DNA of 59,650 nt from Candidatus Cryosericum terrychapinii (GCF_003570925.1 NZ_QXIS01000014.1:1-59650); one strand, 5' to 3'; shown: positions 24,613-33,457, counted from the stretch's first letter. A program made the numbers and translations. Notes: generated from the letters alone by a model not told the origin.

Positions 24613-25554
24613 ATGCATGCATGCTCTCGACTTGATGTCCGGCCTGTGAGTACGTCACATCCCGAAGGCTTCTTTGCGCTGTTCAAGCCCAGTGGCCTGA
24701 GCAGTGCTGGCGCTCTGCGCGTCGTCAAGGGGATTCTGAGCGCGGACAAGGCCGGTTTTCTGGGCACATTGGATGTTTCGGCCATGGGAGTGCTTCCTAT
24801 TGCCGTTGGCTCTGCAACGAAGCTCATCTCTTTCCTTCCGCCGAGCGAAAAGGAGTACGTCGGCGAACTCATGCTGGGGGTCACCACGATCACCGATGAC
24901 ATGGACGGGGAAGTCATCGGGCGCAGGGGTGCCACAGGTCTCGAGGATGCGGCCGTGAAGAAGGCTATCGAGGGCGTGACAGCACAGACGGAGCAGGTTC
25001 CCCCGCATGTTTCAGCCAAGCAGCAGGATGGCGTACGAGGATACAAAGCAATGCGAGGCCAGGGCCGCCTCATCGATTTTTGCCCGGTCCCGGTAGCAGT
25101 GCGGCGGTTGACTGTGCTTCAGGAGCGGCAGGATGGTGACCTTCGTCGTATCGTGTTTCGCATGACGGTGACCCCGGGCTTCTATGTGCGTGGGTTCTGC
25201 CGGGACGTGGGTTCTGCCCTGGGATGCGGTGGATGTATGGGGCGACTCCTGCGTACGGGAGCCCACGGGTTTGGCGTCAGCGATACACTGTCACTGGCAA
25301 CGCTGCGGCGCAGGGTACAGAGCGGTGACCTGTCGTTTCTCACGTGGGGCGAGAAAGACGTGGCTCTTCTGGCGACACTGCCACACATTGATCTTAGTGA
25401 CGTGCAGTGGAGCGCATTTGGCCATGGGCTTCCCGTGGACTGCGACATGGGGGAGGGAACGACCGCTACGGTGAAGCGTCCCGATGGTCGACTGGGCGGT
25501 GTGGCGGCGGTCAGAGCCGGGAAGGCGTGGCCGGTGAAAGTGTTCAGCGAGTGA
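24613..25554 (+). CDS. truB: tRNA pseudouridine(55) synthase TruB, divergent active-site motif
   Basis: Isomerises U55 in the T-loop of tRNAs. The 313-residue protein keeps the catalytic aspartate (Asp54 in GTLD), the KPSGLSS start motif, the VPPHVSAKQQDGVRGY segment and the FYVRGFCRDVG motif. In the usual GHxGTLDPxAxG motif the histidine is Phe49 and the proline is Val55, an uncommon combination. GGAG lies 6 nt before the ATG. The C-terminal about 80 residues could form a PUA-like domain. The stop overlaps the GTG of ribF by 4 nt. Confidence 0.92.
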   Translation: MHACSRLDVRPVSTSHPEGFFALFKPSGLSSAGALRVVKGILSADKAGFLGTLDVSAMGVLPIAVGSATKLISFLPPSEKEYVGELMLGVTTITDDMDGEVIGRRGATGLEDAAVKKAIEGVTAQTEQVPPHVSAKQQDGVRGYKAMRGQGRLIDFCPVPVAVRRLTVLQERQDGDLRRIVFRMTVTPGFYVRGFCRDVGSALGCGGCMGRLLRTGAHGFGVSDTLSLATLRRRVQSGDLSFLTWGEKDVALLATLPHIDLSDVQWSAFGHGLPVDCDMGEGTTATVKRPDGRLGGVAAVRAGKAWPVKVFSE

Positions 25555-26501
25555 GCAGCGTCTATCTATCGTCTTCTGAGTTTCCAGGGATCGCCTCCGC
25601 GGTTGCCGTAGGGGCCTTTGACGGTTTTCATGTCGGTCACCAGCGGATTGTCGGGGAACTTGTCGATTGTGGCCACAAGGCGTCTCTTGCTACCGTCATC
25701 TATACCTTCCGACGGAACCCCAAACTGACGACTCGAGGTATCCAGGGTCTCCTGACGACGAACAGCGAGCGTGTTGAATATGCTGGGAAGACCGGGGTTG
25801 ATTCCATCGTCCTCGAGGATTTCTCGGCTCGTTTCCAAGGACTGTCTGCTGAGGCGTTCGTAAGTGAGATCCTTATCGGCCGCCTGAATGCATGGGTCGT
25901 CGTCGTAGGCCGGGACTTTCGTTTCGGCAAGGGCCGCGCCGGCGACGCGGAGACGATGTCCCGGATGCTCGACAACGAGGGGCGCAGACTCATCATCGTC
26001 GCCCCCGTGATGGTCGATGGAGAACTGTGCTCCAGCTCCATGATCCGCACGTCCATTGCGGAGGGTGACATGGAACACGCAGCAAGGCTCCTCGGGCGTT
26101 CCTACTCCATTGAGGGAGTCATCGTCACTGGAAACCACATGGGAGGGCGTCTTGGTTTCCCAACAGCAAATGTCGAGATCCCCGATCCCATGAAATTGCT
26201 TCCCGGCAATGGTGTGTATGCGGTGCGAACCGTGATGGATGGGGCGATTGTGAATGGGGTGTGCAATATCGGCGTCCGTCCGACGATCGTTGCCGCATCG
26301 AGGCGAACCGTCGAAGTACATCTGCTCGACTTTGACCAGCAAGTATATGGCCATCTGGTGTCTGTCGAGTTTGCGGCCCGGCTTCGCGAGGAAGTGCATT
26401 TTGCCTCACCGGCCGCGCTCGTGAAACAGATTTCGCGCGACGTGGTCAGGGCGCGTGTCATCCTTGGGCCGGTCGGCGACCGCCAGGCAATGGCAAAGTG
26501 A
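25551..26501 (+). CDS. ribF: Bifunctional riboflavin kinase/FAD synthetase
   Basis: Converts riboflavin to FMN and then FAD. The N-terminal adenylyltransferase domain shows GAFDGFHVGHQ with the HxGH nucleotide motif and SSMIRTSI; the C-terminal kinase domain shows GFPTANVE and the NIGVRPTI motif. The start is placed at the GTG at 25551 (VSSVYLSS), giving 316 residues, the usual size; the frame is open further upstream inside truB, which is not expected for this family. The truB-ribF-rpsO-pnp order is widespread in bacteria and supports all four calls. Confidence 0.95.
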   Translation: MSSVYLSSSEFPGIASAVAVGAFDGFHVGHQRIVGELVDCGHKASLATVIYTFRRNPKLTTRGIQGLLTTNSERVEYAGKTGVDSIVLEDFSARFQGLSAEAFVSEILIGRLNAWVVVVGRDFRFGKGRAGDAETMSRMLDNEGRRLIIVAPVMVDGELCSSSMIRTSIAEGDMEHAARLLGRSYSIEGVIVTGNHMGGRLGFPTANVEIPDPMKLLPGNGVYAVRTVMDGAIVNGVCNIGVRPTIVAASRRTVEVHLLDFDQQVYGHLVSVEFAARLREEVHFASPAALVKQISRDVVRARVILGPVGDRQAMAK

Positions 26502-26524
26502 AGCCTTTTGTTGACCGGTTTTCC

Positions 26525-26552
26525 TTTACTTGTTCTGTGTTTCTGGTACACT
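26525..26552 (+). promoter_or_regulatory. Promoter for rpsO-pnp
   Basis: TTTACT (26525-26530), a 16-nt spacer, and TACACT (26547-26552), in the 131-nt gap after ribF. The predicted leader of about 75 nt is long enough to hold an S15 autoregulatory element, but I could not draw one with confidence. Confidence 0.5.
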
Positions 26553-26632
26553 TCTAGTACATTTCTCCCGCACTCGGTCCCTCGTTCCGGCTGGACGTGA
26601 AACTGGGTCATGGGACACCTTGGAGGTACAAC

Positions 26633-26899
26633 ATGCTTACAGCCGAAGAGAAGTCGAAGATTATTGGTGAGTTCAAGCTCAGTGAAGATGATACGGGCTC
26701 GTTTGAAGTTCAGGTTGCAATGCTGTCGAAGCGTATTCTTGCGCTCACAGGTCACCTGCAGAGCCATCGGAAGGATTTCAGTTCCAAGCGTGGGCTCTAC
26801 AAACTGGTCGGAGAGCGCCGGAGACTTCTCAGTAGTCTGAGACGCGTCGACGAGGATCGTTATGCTTCATTGATCAAGCGGCTGGGAATCCGAAAGTAG
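26633..26899 (+). CDS. rpsO: Ribosomal protein S15
   Basis: Small-subunit protein that binds 16S rRNA helices 20-22 early in assembly. The 88-residue protein is of standard length, with the LTGHLQSHRKDFSSKRGL RNA-contact segment and the YxxLIKRLGIRK C-terminus. The start is the ATG at 26633, with GGAGG 6 nt upstream; an in-frame ATG at 26597 lacks one. It lies 6 nt before pnp in the conserved rpsO-pnp pair. Confidence 0.98.
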   Translation: MLTAEEKSKIIGEFKLSEDDTGSFEVQVAMLSKRILALTGHLQSHRKDFSSKRGLYKLVGERRRLLSSLRRVDEDRYASLIKRLGIRK

Positions 26900-26905
26900 G
26901 AGCTA

Positions 26906-29053
26906 ATGTTGCAGAATGATGAGATAAAGACTGTTCGCGGCAATATTGCAGGCAAACCTGTCACGTATGAAACTGGACGGCTGGCCAAGCAGGCCGGCGG
27001 AGCTGTTCTGGTGACTATGGGTGGCACTGTTGTGCTCGCCGCAGCCACTGTCAGCAACAGCACGAAGGAAGGAATCGATTTCTTCCCGTTGACTGTTGAC
27101 TATTTTGAGAAAATGTACGCAGCCGGCAAGATTCCGGGTGGATTCTACAAGAGAGAAGGACGTCCCAGCGAGCGTGAGATTCTTCGTTCGCGGCTTATCG
27201 ACCGGTCGATTCGCCCTCTGTTCCCCAAGCACTTCCGTCGGGAAGTGCAGGTTATCGTCTATGTGCTGTCTGCCGATGGAGAGAATTCTCCCGATGTGTT
27301 GGCCATCAACGCCGTATCGGCGGCGCTTCTTATCAGCAATGCCCCGTTCGTTGACGCAGTCGCCGCAGTGAGGGTCGGCAAAATCAATGGCGAACTTGTT
27401 TTCAACCCCTCCTCTTCAGCGATCGACAAAAGCATACTCGATCTTATCGTGTCTGGAACGGCCAGTGGCATTCTCATGGTCGAATCCGGGGCTCGCGAGA
27501 TCAGTGAAGCAGAGATGGTCGAGGCCTTGGTACTGGCACAGGAACCGATCAAAGAGACGTGCCGCATGGAGGAAGAACTTCGCGTTCAGGCTGGCAAGGA
27601 GAAGATCGTCGTCCCCGAGCTGAAGTTTGATGCAGCTATCCAGAGCGAAGCTCGTTCCATGGTCGAGGAGCGTCTTCCCCTGGTGCTCAAGGACAAGGAG
27701 AAGCTCAAGAAGGAGAAGATCCTCGATGAGTTCAAGGGCGAACTTGCCACGGAACTGCTCGCGAAGTACCCTGAAAGTGGGCTGGCCATCGGCGAGGTTC
27801 TTGACGCGGAGATCAAGCATTTCATCCGTCATCGTGTCGTGACTGAAGGCGTACGAATCGATGGTCGCGCTCCTGAAGAGATTCGGCCCATTGGAGTCGA
27901 TGTCGGTGTTCTTCCGATGAGTCATGGCTCGGGATTGTTTTCCCGTGGTCAGACGCAGGTTCTTTCGATTGTCACGCTCGGAGGAAAGAAAGAGGGTCAG
28001 TTGGTCGAAAGTCTCGATGAAGAGGTTACAAAGCACTACATGCACTACTACAACTTCCCTCCCTTCTCGGTGGGCGAGACCCGCCCCATGCGTGGACCTG
28101 GACGTCGCGAAATTGGCCATGGCGCTTTGGGAGAGAGAGCACTACTCCCCGTCATTCCGGATGAGAGCGAGTTCCCATACTCGATTCGCGTTGTCTCTGA
28201 GGTGCTTGAGTCGAATGGCTCGACGTCACAGGCTTCCATTTGTGGCAGCACATTGGCGCTTATGGATGCTGGAGTGCCAATCACGGCGCCGGTTGCCGGC
28301 ATCGCGATGGGTCTGATGAAAGAGGGCGACAAGAGTGTTATCCTGACCGATATCCAGGGAGCCGAGGATGCCAATGGCGACATGGACTTCAAGGTTGCGG
28401 GCACTGCGAAGGGCATCACGGCATTGCAGATGGACATCAAGATTCACAGCGTCGACAGCGACCTGCTGTCTGCCGCTCTGGATCACGCCCGCACTGCGCG
28501 CCTCTTCATTCTGGACAAGATGCTGTCGGTTCTTCCTGCTCCTCGGAGCGAAGTCAATCCGCTGGCTCCACGCATCTTCACGATGCATATTCCAGGAGAC
28601 AAGATCGGCGCTCTCATCGGCCCCGGAGGCAAGGTCATCAAGAAAATCATTGCCGACACTGGGTGTGACATCGATATTGAGGATGATGGTTCAGTGTTTG
28701 TGACTGCGCCAGACGGAGTCAAGGGTCAGATTGCCATGGATGCGATCAACGCGATTACCGAGGATATCGTTGTGGGCAAGGTCTATATGGGCAAGGTTAC
28801 CGAGTTGCGCGACTTTGGCGCTTTTGTGGAGATTGCGCCCGGCAAGTCTGGCCTGCTGCATGTTTCACAGGTATCCGATTCATATGTCAAGGACATCCAT
28901 TCCGTGCTAAAGGTCGGCGAACAGATTTTCGTCAAAACTCTGCCTCTCAAGGACGACGGCAAGATCTCGCTGACCCGCAAGGGCCTGACTGGCGGGAGTG
29001 CCGACAAGGCTTCCCCCGAGTCCCACGATGACCACAACCATGGTGATCAATAG
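26906..29053 (+). CDS. pnp: Polyribonucleotide nucleotidyltransferase
   Basis: 3'-5' phosphorolytic exoribonuclease of the RNA degradosome. The 715-residue protein has two RNase PH domains separated by a helical linker, a KH domain (MHIPGDKIGALIGPGGKVIKKI near 555-580) and a C-terminal S1 domain (VYMGKVTELRDFGAFVEI near 625-640). AGGAG lies just before the ATG. The last about 14 nt overlap the start region of the M16 protease. Domain content and length are canonical. Confidence 0.98.
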   Translation: MLQNDEIKTVRGNIAGKPVTYETGRLAKQAGGAVLVTMGGTVVLAAATVSNSTKEGIDFFPLTVDYFEKMYAAGKIPGGFYKREGRPSEREILRSRLIDRSIRPLFPKHFRREVQVIVYVLSADGENSPDVLAINAVSAALLISNAPFVDAVAAVRVGKINGELVFNPSSSAIDKSILDLIVSGTASGILMVESGAREISEAEMVEALVLAQEPIKETCRMEEELRVQAGKEKIVVPELKFDAAIQSEARSMVEERLPLVLKDKEKLKKEKILDEFKGELATELLAKYPESGLAIGEVLDAEIKHFIRHRVVTEGVRIDGRAPEEIRPIGVDVGVLPMSHGSGLFSRGQTQVLSIVTLGGKKEGQLVESLDEEVTKHYMHYYNFPPFSVGETRPMRGPGRREIGHGALGERALLPVIPDESEFPYSIRVVSEVLESNGSTSQASICGSTLALMDAGVPITAPVAGIAMGLMKEGDKSVILTDIQGAEDANGDMDFKVAGTAKGITALQMDIKIHSVDSDLLSAALDHARTARLFILDKMLSVLPAPRSEVNPLAPRIFTMHIPGDKIGALIGPGGKVIKKIIADTGCDIDIEDDGSVFVTAPDGVKGQIAMDAINAITEDIVVGKVYMGKVTELRDFGAFVEIAPGKSGLLHVSQVSDSYVKDIHSVLKVGEQIFVKTLPLKDDGKISLTRKGLTGGSADKASPESHDDHNHGDQ

Positions 29054-30293
29054 CAGAGAGCGCAAACCGGAAGTCATTACACTAAGTAACGGCATCCGCG
29101 TCGTTTTCGACGTTGACAAAGGGCACCCGACTGCAGCGGTCGGGGCCCTTGTTGCTAGTGGCTCCCGGTTTGAGGACGAACATACGCGTGGGTTGAGTCA
29201 CTTCATGGAGCATATCCTGTTCAAAGGCACAGAGCATCGAAGTTCACTTGAGATTTCGTCAGCTATCGAGAATGTGGGTGGTGAGCTGAACGCATTCACC
29301 GACACCCAGTACACGATGTTCTATATGCGTGTCCCAGCAATCCACACATCTCTCGCTCTCGATGTGCTGTCTGACATCCTCCTGCATCCTTTGTTCGACC
29401 CTGCTGCCATCGAGCTTGAGCGCAGAGTCATCGAACAGGAGATATATTCATTTGAGGACAGTCCTGACGATGTCGTCACGGATGAGCTTCTCAAAGGGGT
29501 CTATGGAAGCGACCCTGTTGCGTCGAATCCGCTGGGAACCGTAGAGTCAGTGCGGTCGTTCAGGCAGAGCGACTTTGTCGACTACTTCCACAGGCATTTT
29601 GTTGCCCCCGACATTGTTCTTTCCCTTGCGGGAGACGTTAATGTCGAGACATCGGCACGTTTCCTCGAGGATTCCTTTGGGCGGCTTGCGAAGGGACCAG
29701 GCAGGGCCGAGTGGGAAATCCCCGCCCGGGCTGCTGTCTGCAGAGAGACAGAGCGCCCCACGGAGCAGGTATATATGGCGATGGCGCTCCCCGGCTTCGC
29801 TCAATATTCGAAGCAGGGATCCATTCTGAATCTCGTCTCCAGTATCTTCGGGGGCAACATGTCGAGTCGCCTGTTCCAGAGGGCCCGCGAGAAGGAGGCT
29901 CTTGTCTACAGCATTGGTTCTTTTCCCGTGAGTTTCAGCAATACTGGATTGCTGGGTGTCTCGGCCGAAAGTTCCCCCGAGAACGCTTCGCGTGTCCAGC
30001 AGGTCATCCGCGAGGAGATCGAGAACATGCGGCAGGGCAAGATCAGCATGGCTGAACTTCAGCATGCCAAGGAGACTGTTCTCGGTGGATTCCTGCTTTC
30101 ACTGGAATCCTTTTTCCGTCGCATGCATCGAAATGCGTCTGAGCTCTACATGAGAGACCAGATACGGACAGTCGCGGACGTCACCGAACAGGTCAACTCG
30201 ATAACGTTTGGTGAAGCATTGAGTGTCATTGATGACGTTTTTGATACCTCTCAGCTAGCAGTGTCGATTGTCCATGGACCCGACAAACACTGA
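29040..30293 (+). CDS. M16-family zinc metalloprotease
   Basis: Processing-protease-like (pitrilysin/M16) enzyme with no signal peptide, so predicted cytosolic. The inverted zinc motif HxxEH is seen as HFMEH at 54-58 (from the ATG at 29040), followed by the distal glutamate region of the family (ERRVIEQEI). The 417-residue length matches the YmxG/MPP-beta-like branch, often found right after pnp. The frame is open to 28998 and the exact start is uncertain; none of the candidates has a strong ribosome-binding site, so translation is probably coupled to pnp. Confidence 0.9.
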   Translation: MVINSRERKPEVITLSNGIRVVFDVDKGHPTAAVGALVASGSRFEDEHTRGLSHFMEHILFKGTEHRSSLEISSAIENVGGELNAFTDTQYTMFYMRVPAIHTSLALDVLSDILLHPLFDPAAIELERRVIEQEIYSFEDSPDDVVTDELLKGVYGSDPVASNPLGTVESVRSFRQSDFVDYFHRHFVAPDIVLSLAGDVNVETSARFLEDSFGRLAKGPGRAEWEIPARAAVCRETERPTEQVYMAMALPGFAQYSKQGSILNLVSSIFGGNMSSRLFQRAREKEALVYSIGSFPVSFSNTGLLGVSAESSPENASRVQQVIREEIENMRQGKISMAELQHAKETVLGGFLLSLESFFRRMHRNASELYMRDQIRTVADVTEQVNSITFGEALSVIDDVFDTSQLAVSIVHGPDKH

Positions 30294-30729
30294 GTTGCGT
30301 ATAGGCGTCCACAGACTGGTTTCTCGCGCAGGAGAGCTGGCGCGCGCAACGCCAGGGTCGTCAGGTTATGATCTTGCAAGTGCAGAAGACGGGGAGCTGA
30401 CTATCCTGCCTGGCACCGTCGCACTCGTGCGGACGGGGTTGGCTCTTGAGTTGCCTCCTGGCCTCGAAGGGCAGGTTCGCAGTCGTTCCGGCCTGGCAGC
30501 CAGAAGCGGCGTGTTTGTCCTCAACTCGCCAGGTACCATTGATAGCGACTACCGTGGCGAAGTGAAGGTTGTGCTGGCGAACTTCGGCGATGTTCCTTTT
30601 TCGGTGTTCCCGGGAGATCGTATCGCACAGTTAGTGTTCATACAGGTTCCGAACGTTTGCCTCGTAACCGTCGATGAACTGGTACCGACAGAGAGGGGGG
30701 CTGGTGGCTTTGGGTCCTCAGGTGTCTGA
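30274..30729 (+). CDS. dut: dUTP diphosphatase
   Basis: Trimeric dUTPase that hydrolyses dUTP to dUMP, keeping uracil out of DNA and supplying dTMP synthesis. About 151 residues with all five family motifs in order: GYDLASA, RSRSGLA, GTIDSDYRGEV, GDRIAQLVF and RGAGGFGSSG. The ATG at 30274 overlaps the protease gene by 20 nt; a TTG at 30268 is an alternative. It is followed by a uracil-DNA glycosylase, so prevention and repair of uracil in DNA are encoded side by side. Confidence 0.96.
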   Translation: MDPTNTELRIGVHRLVSRAGELARATPGSSGYDLASAEDGELTILPGTVALVRTGLALELPPGLEGQVRSRSGLAARSGVFVLNSPGTIDSDYRGEVKVVLANFGDVPFSVFPGDRIAQLVFIQVPNVCLVTVDELVPTERGAGGFGSSGV

Positions 30730-31294
30730 CTTGAAAGAGACTCTCCTGGCTTCAATTGCCGAAGAGGTCATGTCCTGTCAGAATTGCAAGCTAGGGGCCA
30801 CCCGGACGAAGGCTGTCCCGGGCGTCGGATCAGCCTACGCCCACATCTGTTTTGTGGGTGAAGGTCCGGGGCGTGAGGAGGACTTGTCGGGGATTCCATT
30901 TGTCGGTCAGGCGGGACGTTTGCTGGACAGGATGCTGATAGCCGAGGGGCTGAGCCGCAGAGATTGCTACATATGCAATATCGTGAAGTGCAGGCCCCCG
31001 AACAACCGAGTGCCGGAGCCTTCTGAGGTGGCTGCCTGCTCGCTTTACCTCTATGCCCAGTTGGCCATCGTGGAGCCGGAGGTCATCTGCCTCCTTGGCA
31101 ATACGGCGCTGCGTTTTTTCTTTGGAGAACAGTACTCCATCGGGCAGGTGCACGGCACGATTCTGGTCAAAGATGAACAGCGTTTCATGCCCATATATCA
31201 CCCCGCCGCGGCCCTAAGGAATCCTCAGTATGTGCAGGTCATCCAGAGCGACCTGCGAAAACTTGCCGCCTTGATTCAGCGGACGGTGGACTAG
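30722..31294 (+). CDS. udg: Family 4 [4Fe-4S] uracil-DNA glycosylase
   Basis: Removes uracil from DNA. The 190-residue protein has the GEGPG active-site motif (46-50) and four cysteines in the family 4 pattern: Cys19 and Cys22 near the start, and Cys90 and Cys106 in KCRPPxNRxPxPSExxxC, expected to bind an iron-sulfur cluster. The second catalytic motif HPAA is present near 160. The GTG at 30722 overlaps dut by 8 nt; the frame is open to 30674 but this start matches family length. It ends the large + strand unit that began at 21704. Confidence 0.92.
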   Translation: MSDLKETLLASIAEEVMSCQNCKLGATRTKAVPGVGSAYAHICFVGEGPGREEDLSGIPFVGQAGRLLDRMLIAEGLSRRDCYICNIVKCRPPNNRVPEPSEVAACSLYLYAQLAIVEPEVICLLGNTALRFFFGEQYSIGQVHGTILVKDEQRFMPIYHPAAALRNPQYVQVIQSDLRKLAALIQRTVD

Positions 31295-31328
31295 GCTCAG
31301 CCAGATCCGGGGGATGGTGGACACAGTA

Positions 31329-31751
31329 TTACTTGCACGACGCTACGAACTCGGTCAGCATGGCCACAAGGGAGTTGGCCGACCCGGGTTTCATATTCTT
31401 CGTAACCTCCTGCACGCTCTGCACACGCTGTCGGATGACTTTCCGAATGATCGAGGCTCCCTGCTTCGTGCACTTAAGGACGACCTGCCTCTTGTCCAGT
31501 ACGTTCTGTGTCTTGGTGACGTAGGTGAGTTCGACAAGGCGATCGACCATCTCTGAGACCGTGGATGCAGCGAGGCCCGTCAGGTGTGTGAGGTCTTTGA
31601 CATTAATGGCCTCACCGAAGTAGACAAGCTGAAGCACCTGGAACTGGGGCAGCGTAATTCTCACGCTCGACAGTGCATCGCGCCCCTTCTTCTTGATCCA
31701 GTATGAGATGTCGCGCAGCAGGGACTCCAGTTCAATAGCGGTCTCTCTCAT
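31329..31751 (-). CDS. MarR-family transcriptional regulator
   Basis: A 140-residue winged-helix regulator. The DNA-binding segment is around 50-95 (INVKDLTHLTGLAASTVSEMVDRLVE, with the following wing and KCTKQG), flanked by dimerisation helices. The ATG at 31751 is preferred over TTG at 31760 because it has a GGA just upstream. It lies downstream of ndk on the same strand. A tandem TTGATTC repeat just upstream may be its own operator. Ligand and targets are unknown; the neighbouring redox genes are candidates only by proximity. Confidence 0.85.
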   Translation of the reverse strand: MRETAIELESLLRDISYWIKKKGRDALSSVRITLPQFQVLQLVYFGEAINVKDLTHLTGLAASTVSEMVDRLVELTYVTKTQNVLDKRQVVLKCTKQGASIIRKVIRQRVQSVQEVTKNMKPGSANSLVAMLTEFVASCK

Positions 31752-31769
31752 GGTTTCCAACCCCTATGG

Positions 31770-31783
31770 TTGATTCTTGATTC
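31770..31783. repeat. Tandem 7-bp repeat upstream of marR
   Basis: TTGATTC occurs twice in direct succession (31770-31776 and 31777-31783), 19 nt upstream of the marR start codon. Regulators of this family often bind next to their own gene, so it is a candidate operator. Confidence 0.35.
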
Positions 31784-31790
31784 CAGGCAT

Positions 31791-32234
31791 CTATTCATGT
31801 ACAGTGCCGAGAGTTGCGTGAGAGTCCCCAAAGACAAGTGCCAACTCTCGTTCTGCATCGGTTGGGGATGCCGACGCATGTACCACATTCTCGGTCAGTT
31901 GAGTGGAGAAGTCTGCTCGAATCGTCCCGGGCAGCCGGTCTTCGGGTCTGATTGCCCCGATTGCTGTTCGAACAAGCGCTATTGCGTTGGGCGACTCGAC
32001 CTGAAGGGCAACGACGGGGCCCGATGTCATGAAGGAAAGCAGGGCGGGAAAGTAGTCGCGACCATCGTGTTCAGCATAGAAGGTGCGCGCAAATGCGTCG
32101 TCCATGCGAAACATCCGCATATTTGAGATCGCAAGGCCCTTCTGCTCGATGCGTGTTATGATCAGACCGACGAGACTGCGGCGTACGCCGTCCGGTTTCA
32201 CCATCAGGAGTGTTCGCTCTCTAGTCACTTCCAT
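31791..32234 (-). CDS. ndk: Nucleoside diphosphate kinase
   Basis: Transfers phosphate from NTPs to NDPs through a phosphohistidine. The 147-residue protein starts ME-xx-RTLLMVKPDGV, the family's usual N-terminus, and has the catalytic histidine in ENVVHAS and the PGTIRADF motif. The ATG at 32234 is chosen because the open frame further upstream (to 32354) is unlike the family; GGAGG lies 2 nt before it. The final residues beyond the usual C-terminus (GDSHATLGTVHE) are a short extension. A promoter ends 60 nt upstream. Confidence 0.93.
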   Translation of the reverse strand: MEVTRERTLLMVKPDGVRRSLVGLIITRIEQKGLAISNMRMFRMDDAFARTFYAEHDGRDYFPALLSFMTSGPVVALQVESPNAIALVRTAIGAIRPEDRLPGTIRADFSTQLTENVVHASASPTDAERELALVFGDSHATLGTVHE

Positions 32235-32294
32235 TGCCTCCAGGAAGAGTTGTTCGTGCAGGATTGCGGGTAAAAGTGCTTTGCTTCCCTTCCA

Positions 32295-32322
32295 ATTGTA
32301 GCCATTTCTCGTTGCTGCGCAA
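32295..32322 (-). promoter_or_regulatory. Promoter for ndk
   Basis: Minus strand: TTGCGC (32317-32322), a 16-nt spacer, and TACAAT (32295-32300). The leader is about 55 nt. It is divergent from the phospholipase D-like promoter. Confidence 0.6.
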
Positions 32323-32354
32323 CGTTTTTCTGACATGGCAAACAAACGCCCCAC

Positions 32355-32382
32355 TTGCCAGGCGCTGCCGGCCTGATATCAT
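32355..32382 (+). promoter_or_regulatory. Promoter giving a leaderless phospholipase D-like mRNA
   Basis: TTGCCA (32355-32360), a 16-nt spacer, and TATCAT (32377-32382). The ATG at 32389 begins 6 nt after the -10 box, exactly as at the lipM-like gene. Confidence 0.65.
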
Positions 32383-32388
32383 CTAAGG

Positions 32389-33396
32389 ATGCCAGGAAAA
32401 AGGATTCAGTGGTTCACTGTACTTATCGGAGCGCTGCTGGTGGCCGCATTGGGGCTCGGCTGGATGGGCTTGCGAGGCGCTGCGCCTGCTTCCGCTATTC
32501 CGGTCGTACCCCTGGGCGTTCAGGCCCTTTGTGTCGTGACACCTAGTGAGCAGGCGCGAAGTCTTGTCGTAGATGACATTCTCAACGCACAGAAGTCGGT
32601 CCTGGTGGAGTGTTATCTGATCTCCGACCCTGCGATTGTCCAGGCGTTGCAATCTGCCAAGCTGCGCGGATGCGATGTGCGAGTCCTCATGGAGGAGGCG
32701 CCGTTCGGGGGGTTCTCCATGAACCAGACGGTTCGCAACGAACTGAGAAGCTCCGGCATCGACGCCAGCTGGGGCAATAGGGTCTATTCGTTCACTCACG
32801 CCAAGTATGTGGTCATCGACGATAGCGTTGCCTGGATCATGACGGCTAATCTCAGTAAGAGCGCCTTCGACGAGAACCGCGAAATCCTTGTCAGGACTTA
32901 CAGCCGGAGCGTAGTGGAAGATCTTGTGCGCATTTTCTGGGCAGATCGATGGCGAAATCCCTGCACTGCTGGATCACTTGTTGTCAGCCCCGTGAATGCT
33001 CGGCAACGTCTTCTTGGGCTGCTGAGAGAATCGTGCCGCAGCGTGGAGATCGCAAGCGAGGTATTCGATGACGAGGAGACGTGTAAGCTCTTGCAGGATC
33101 TCGCGAAGCGGGGTGTCATAGTGCGTGTTCTGGTTGCAGCACCGGAGAGCATCGCTGCCAATGCTGTGACAAGATCGGAGCTGGAAGGGACAGGTGTCAC
33201 CGTCCGGTACCTTGAGACTCCCTATCTTCACGCGAAGTACATCGTGGTGGACAGGCACCTGGCATATGTCGGGTCGCACAATCTCAGCGCTGGCTCACTC
33301 GACGAGAACCGTGAAGTTGGAGTAGTGACGGACGACAACATGGTTGTCTCGACTCTCGAGGCGACCTTCTCGGGCGATTGGGATTCAGGGAGATAG
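32389..33396 (+). CDS. Exported phospholipase D-like protein
   Basis: A 335-residue phospholipase D superfamily protein with an N-terminal signal anchor or signal peptide (hydrophobic about 8-27). It has two complete HKD motifs: His137-Lys139-Asp144 and His281-Lys283-Asp288, each followed by the N-L-S segment. The layout resembles single-chain bacterial PLD-like nucleases/phosphodiesterases such as Nuc-type enzymes; whether the substrate is DNA or lipid cannot be decided. It is a single-gene unit with a leaderless-type promoter, and a strong hairpin follows the stop. Confidence 0.88.
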   Translation: MPGKRIQWFTVLIGALLVAALGLGWMGLRGAAPASAIPVVPLGVQALCVVTPSEQARSLVVDDILNAQKSVLVECYLISDPAIVQALQSAKLRGCDVRVLMEEAPFGGFSMNQTVRNELRSSGIDASWGNRVYSFTHAKYVVIDDSVAWIMTANLSKSAFDENREILVRTYSRSVVEDLVRIFWADRWRNPCTAGSLVVSPVNARQRLLGLLRESCRSVEIASEVFDDEETCKLLQDLAKRGVIVRVLVAAPESIAANAVTRSELEGTGVTVRYLETPYLHAKYIVVDRHLAYVGSHNLSAGSLDENREVGVVTDDNMVVSTLEATFSGDWDSGR

Positions 33397-33400
33397 AGAA

Positions 33401-33422
33401 CGCCCCGCAGCGGTGCGGGGCG
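33401..33422. terminator. Bidirectional terminator-like hairpin
   Basis: Perfect 9-bp stem CGCCCCGCA/TGCGGGGCG with a 4-nt loop between two convergent genes. On the minus strand the stem is followed by a short pyrimidine run (TTCTCT); on the plus strand there is no T tract. It lies 5 nt after the phospholipase D-like stop. Confidence 0.65.
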
Positions 33423-33457
33423 CGTGAGGTCATCGGTTGCTCAGTCGCGAGCCAATG

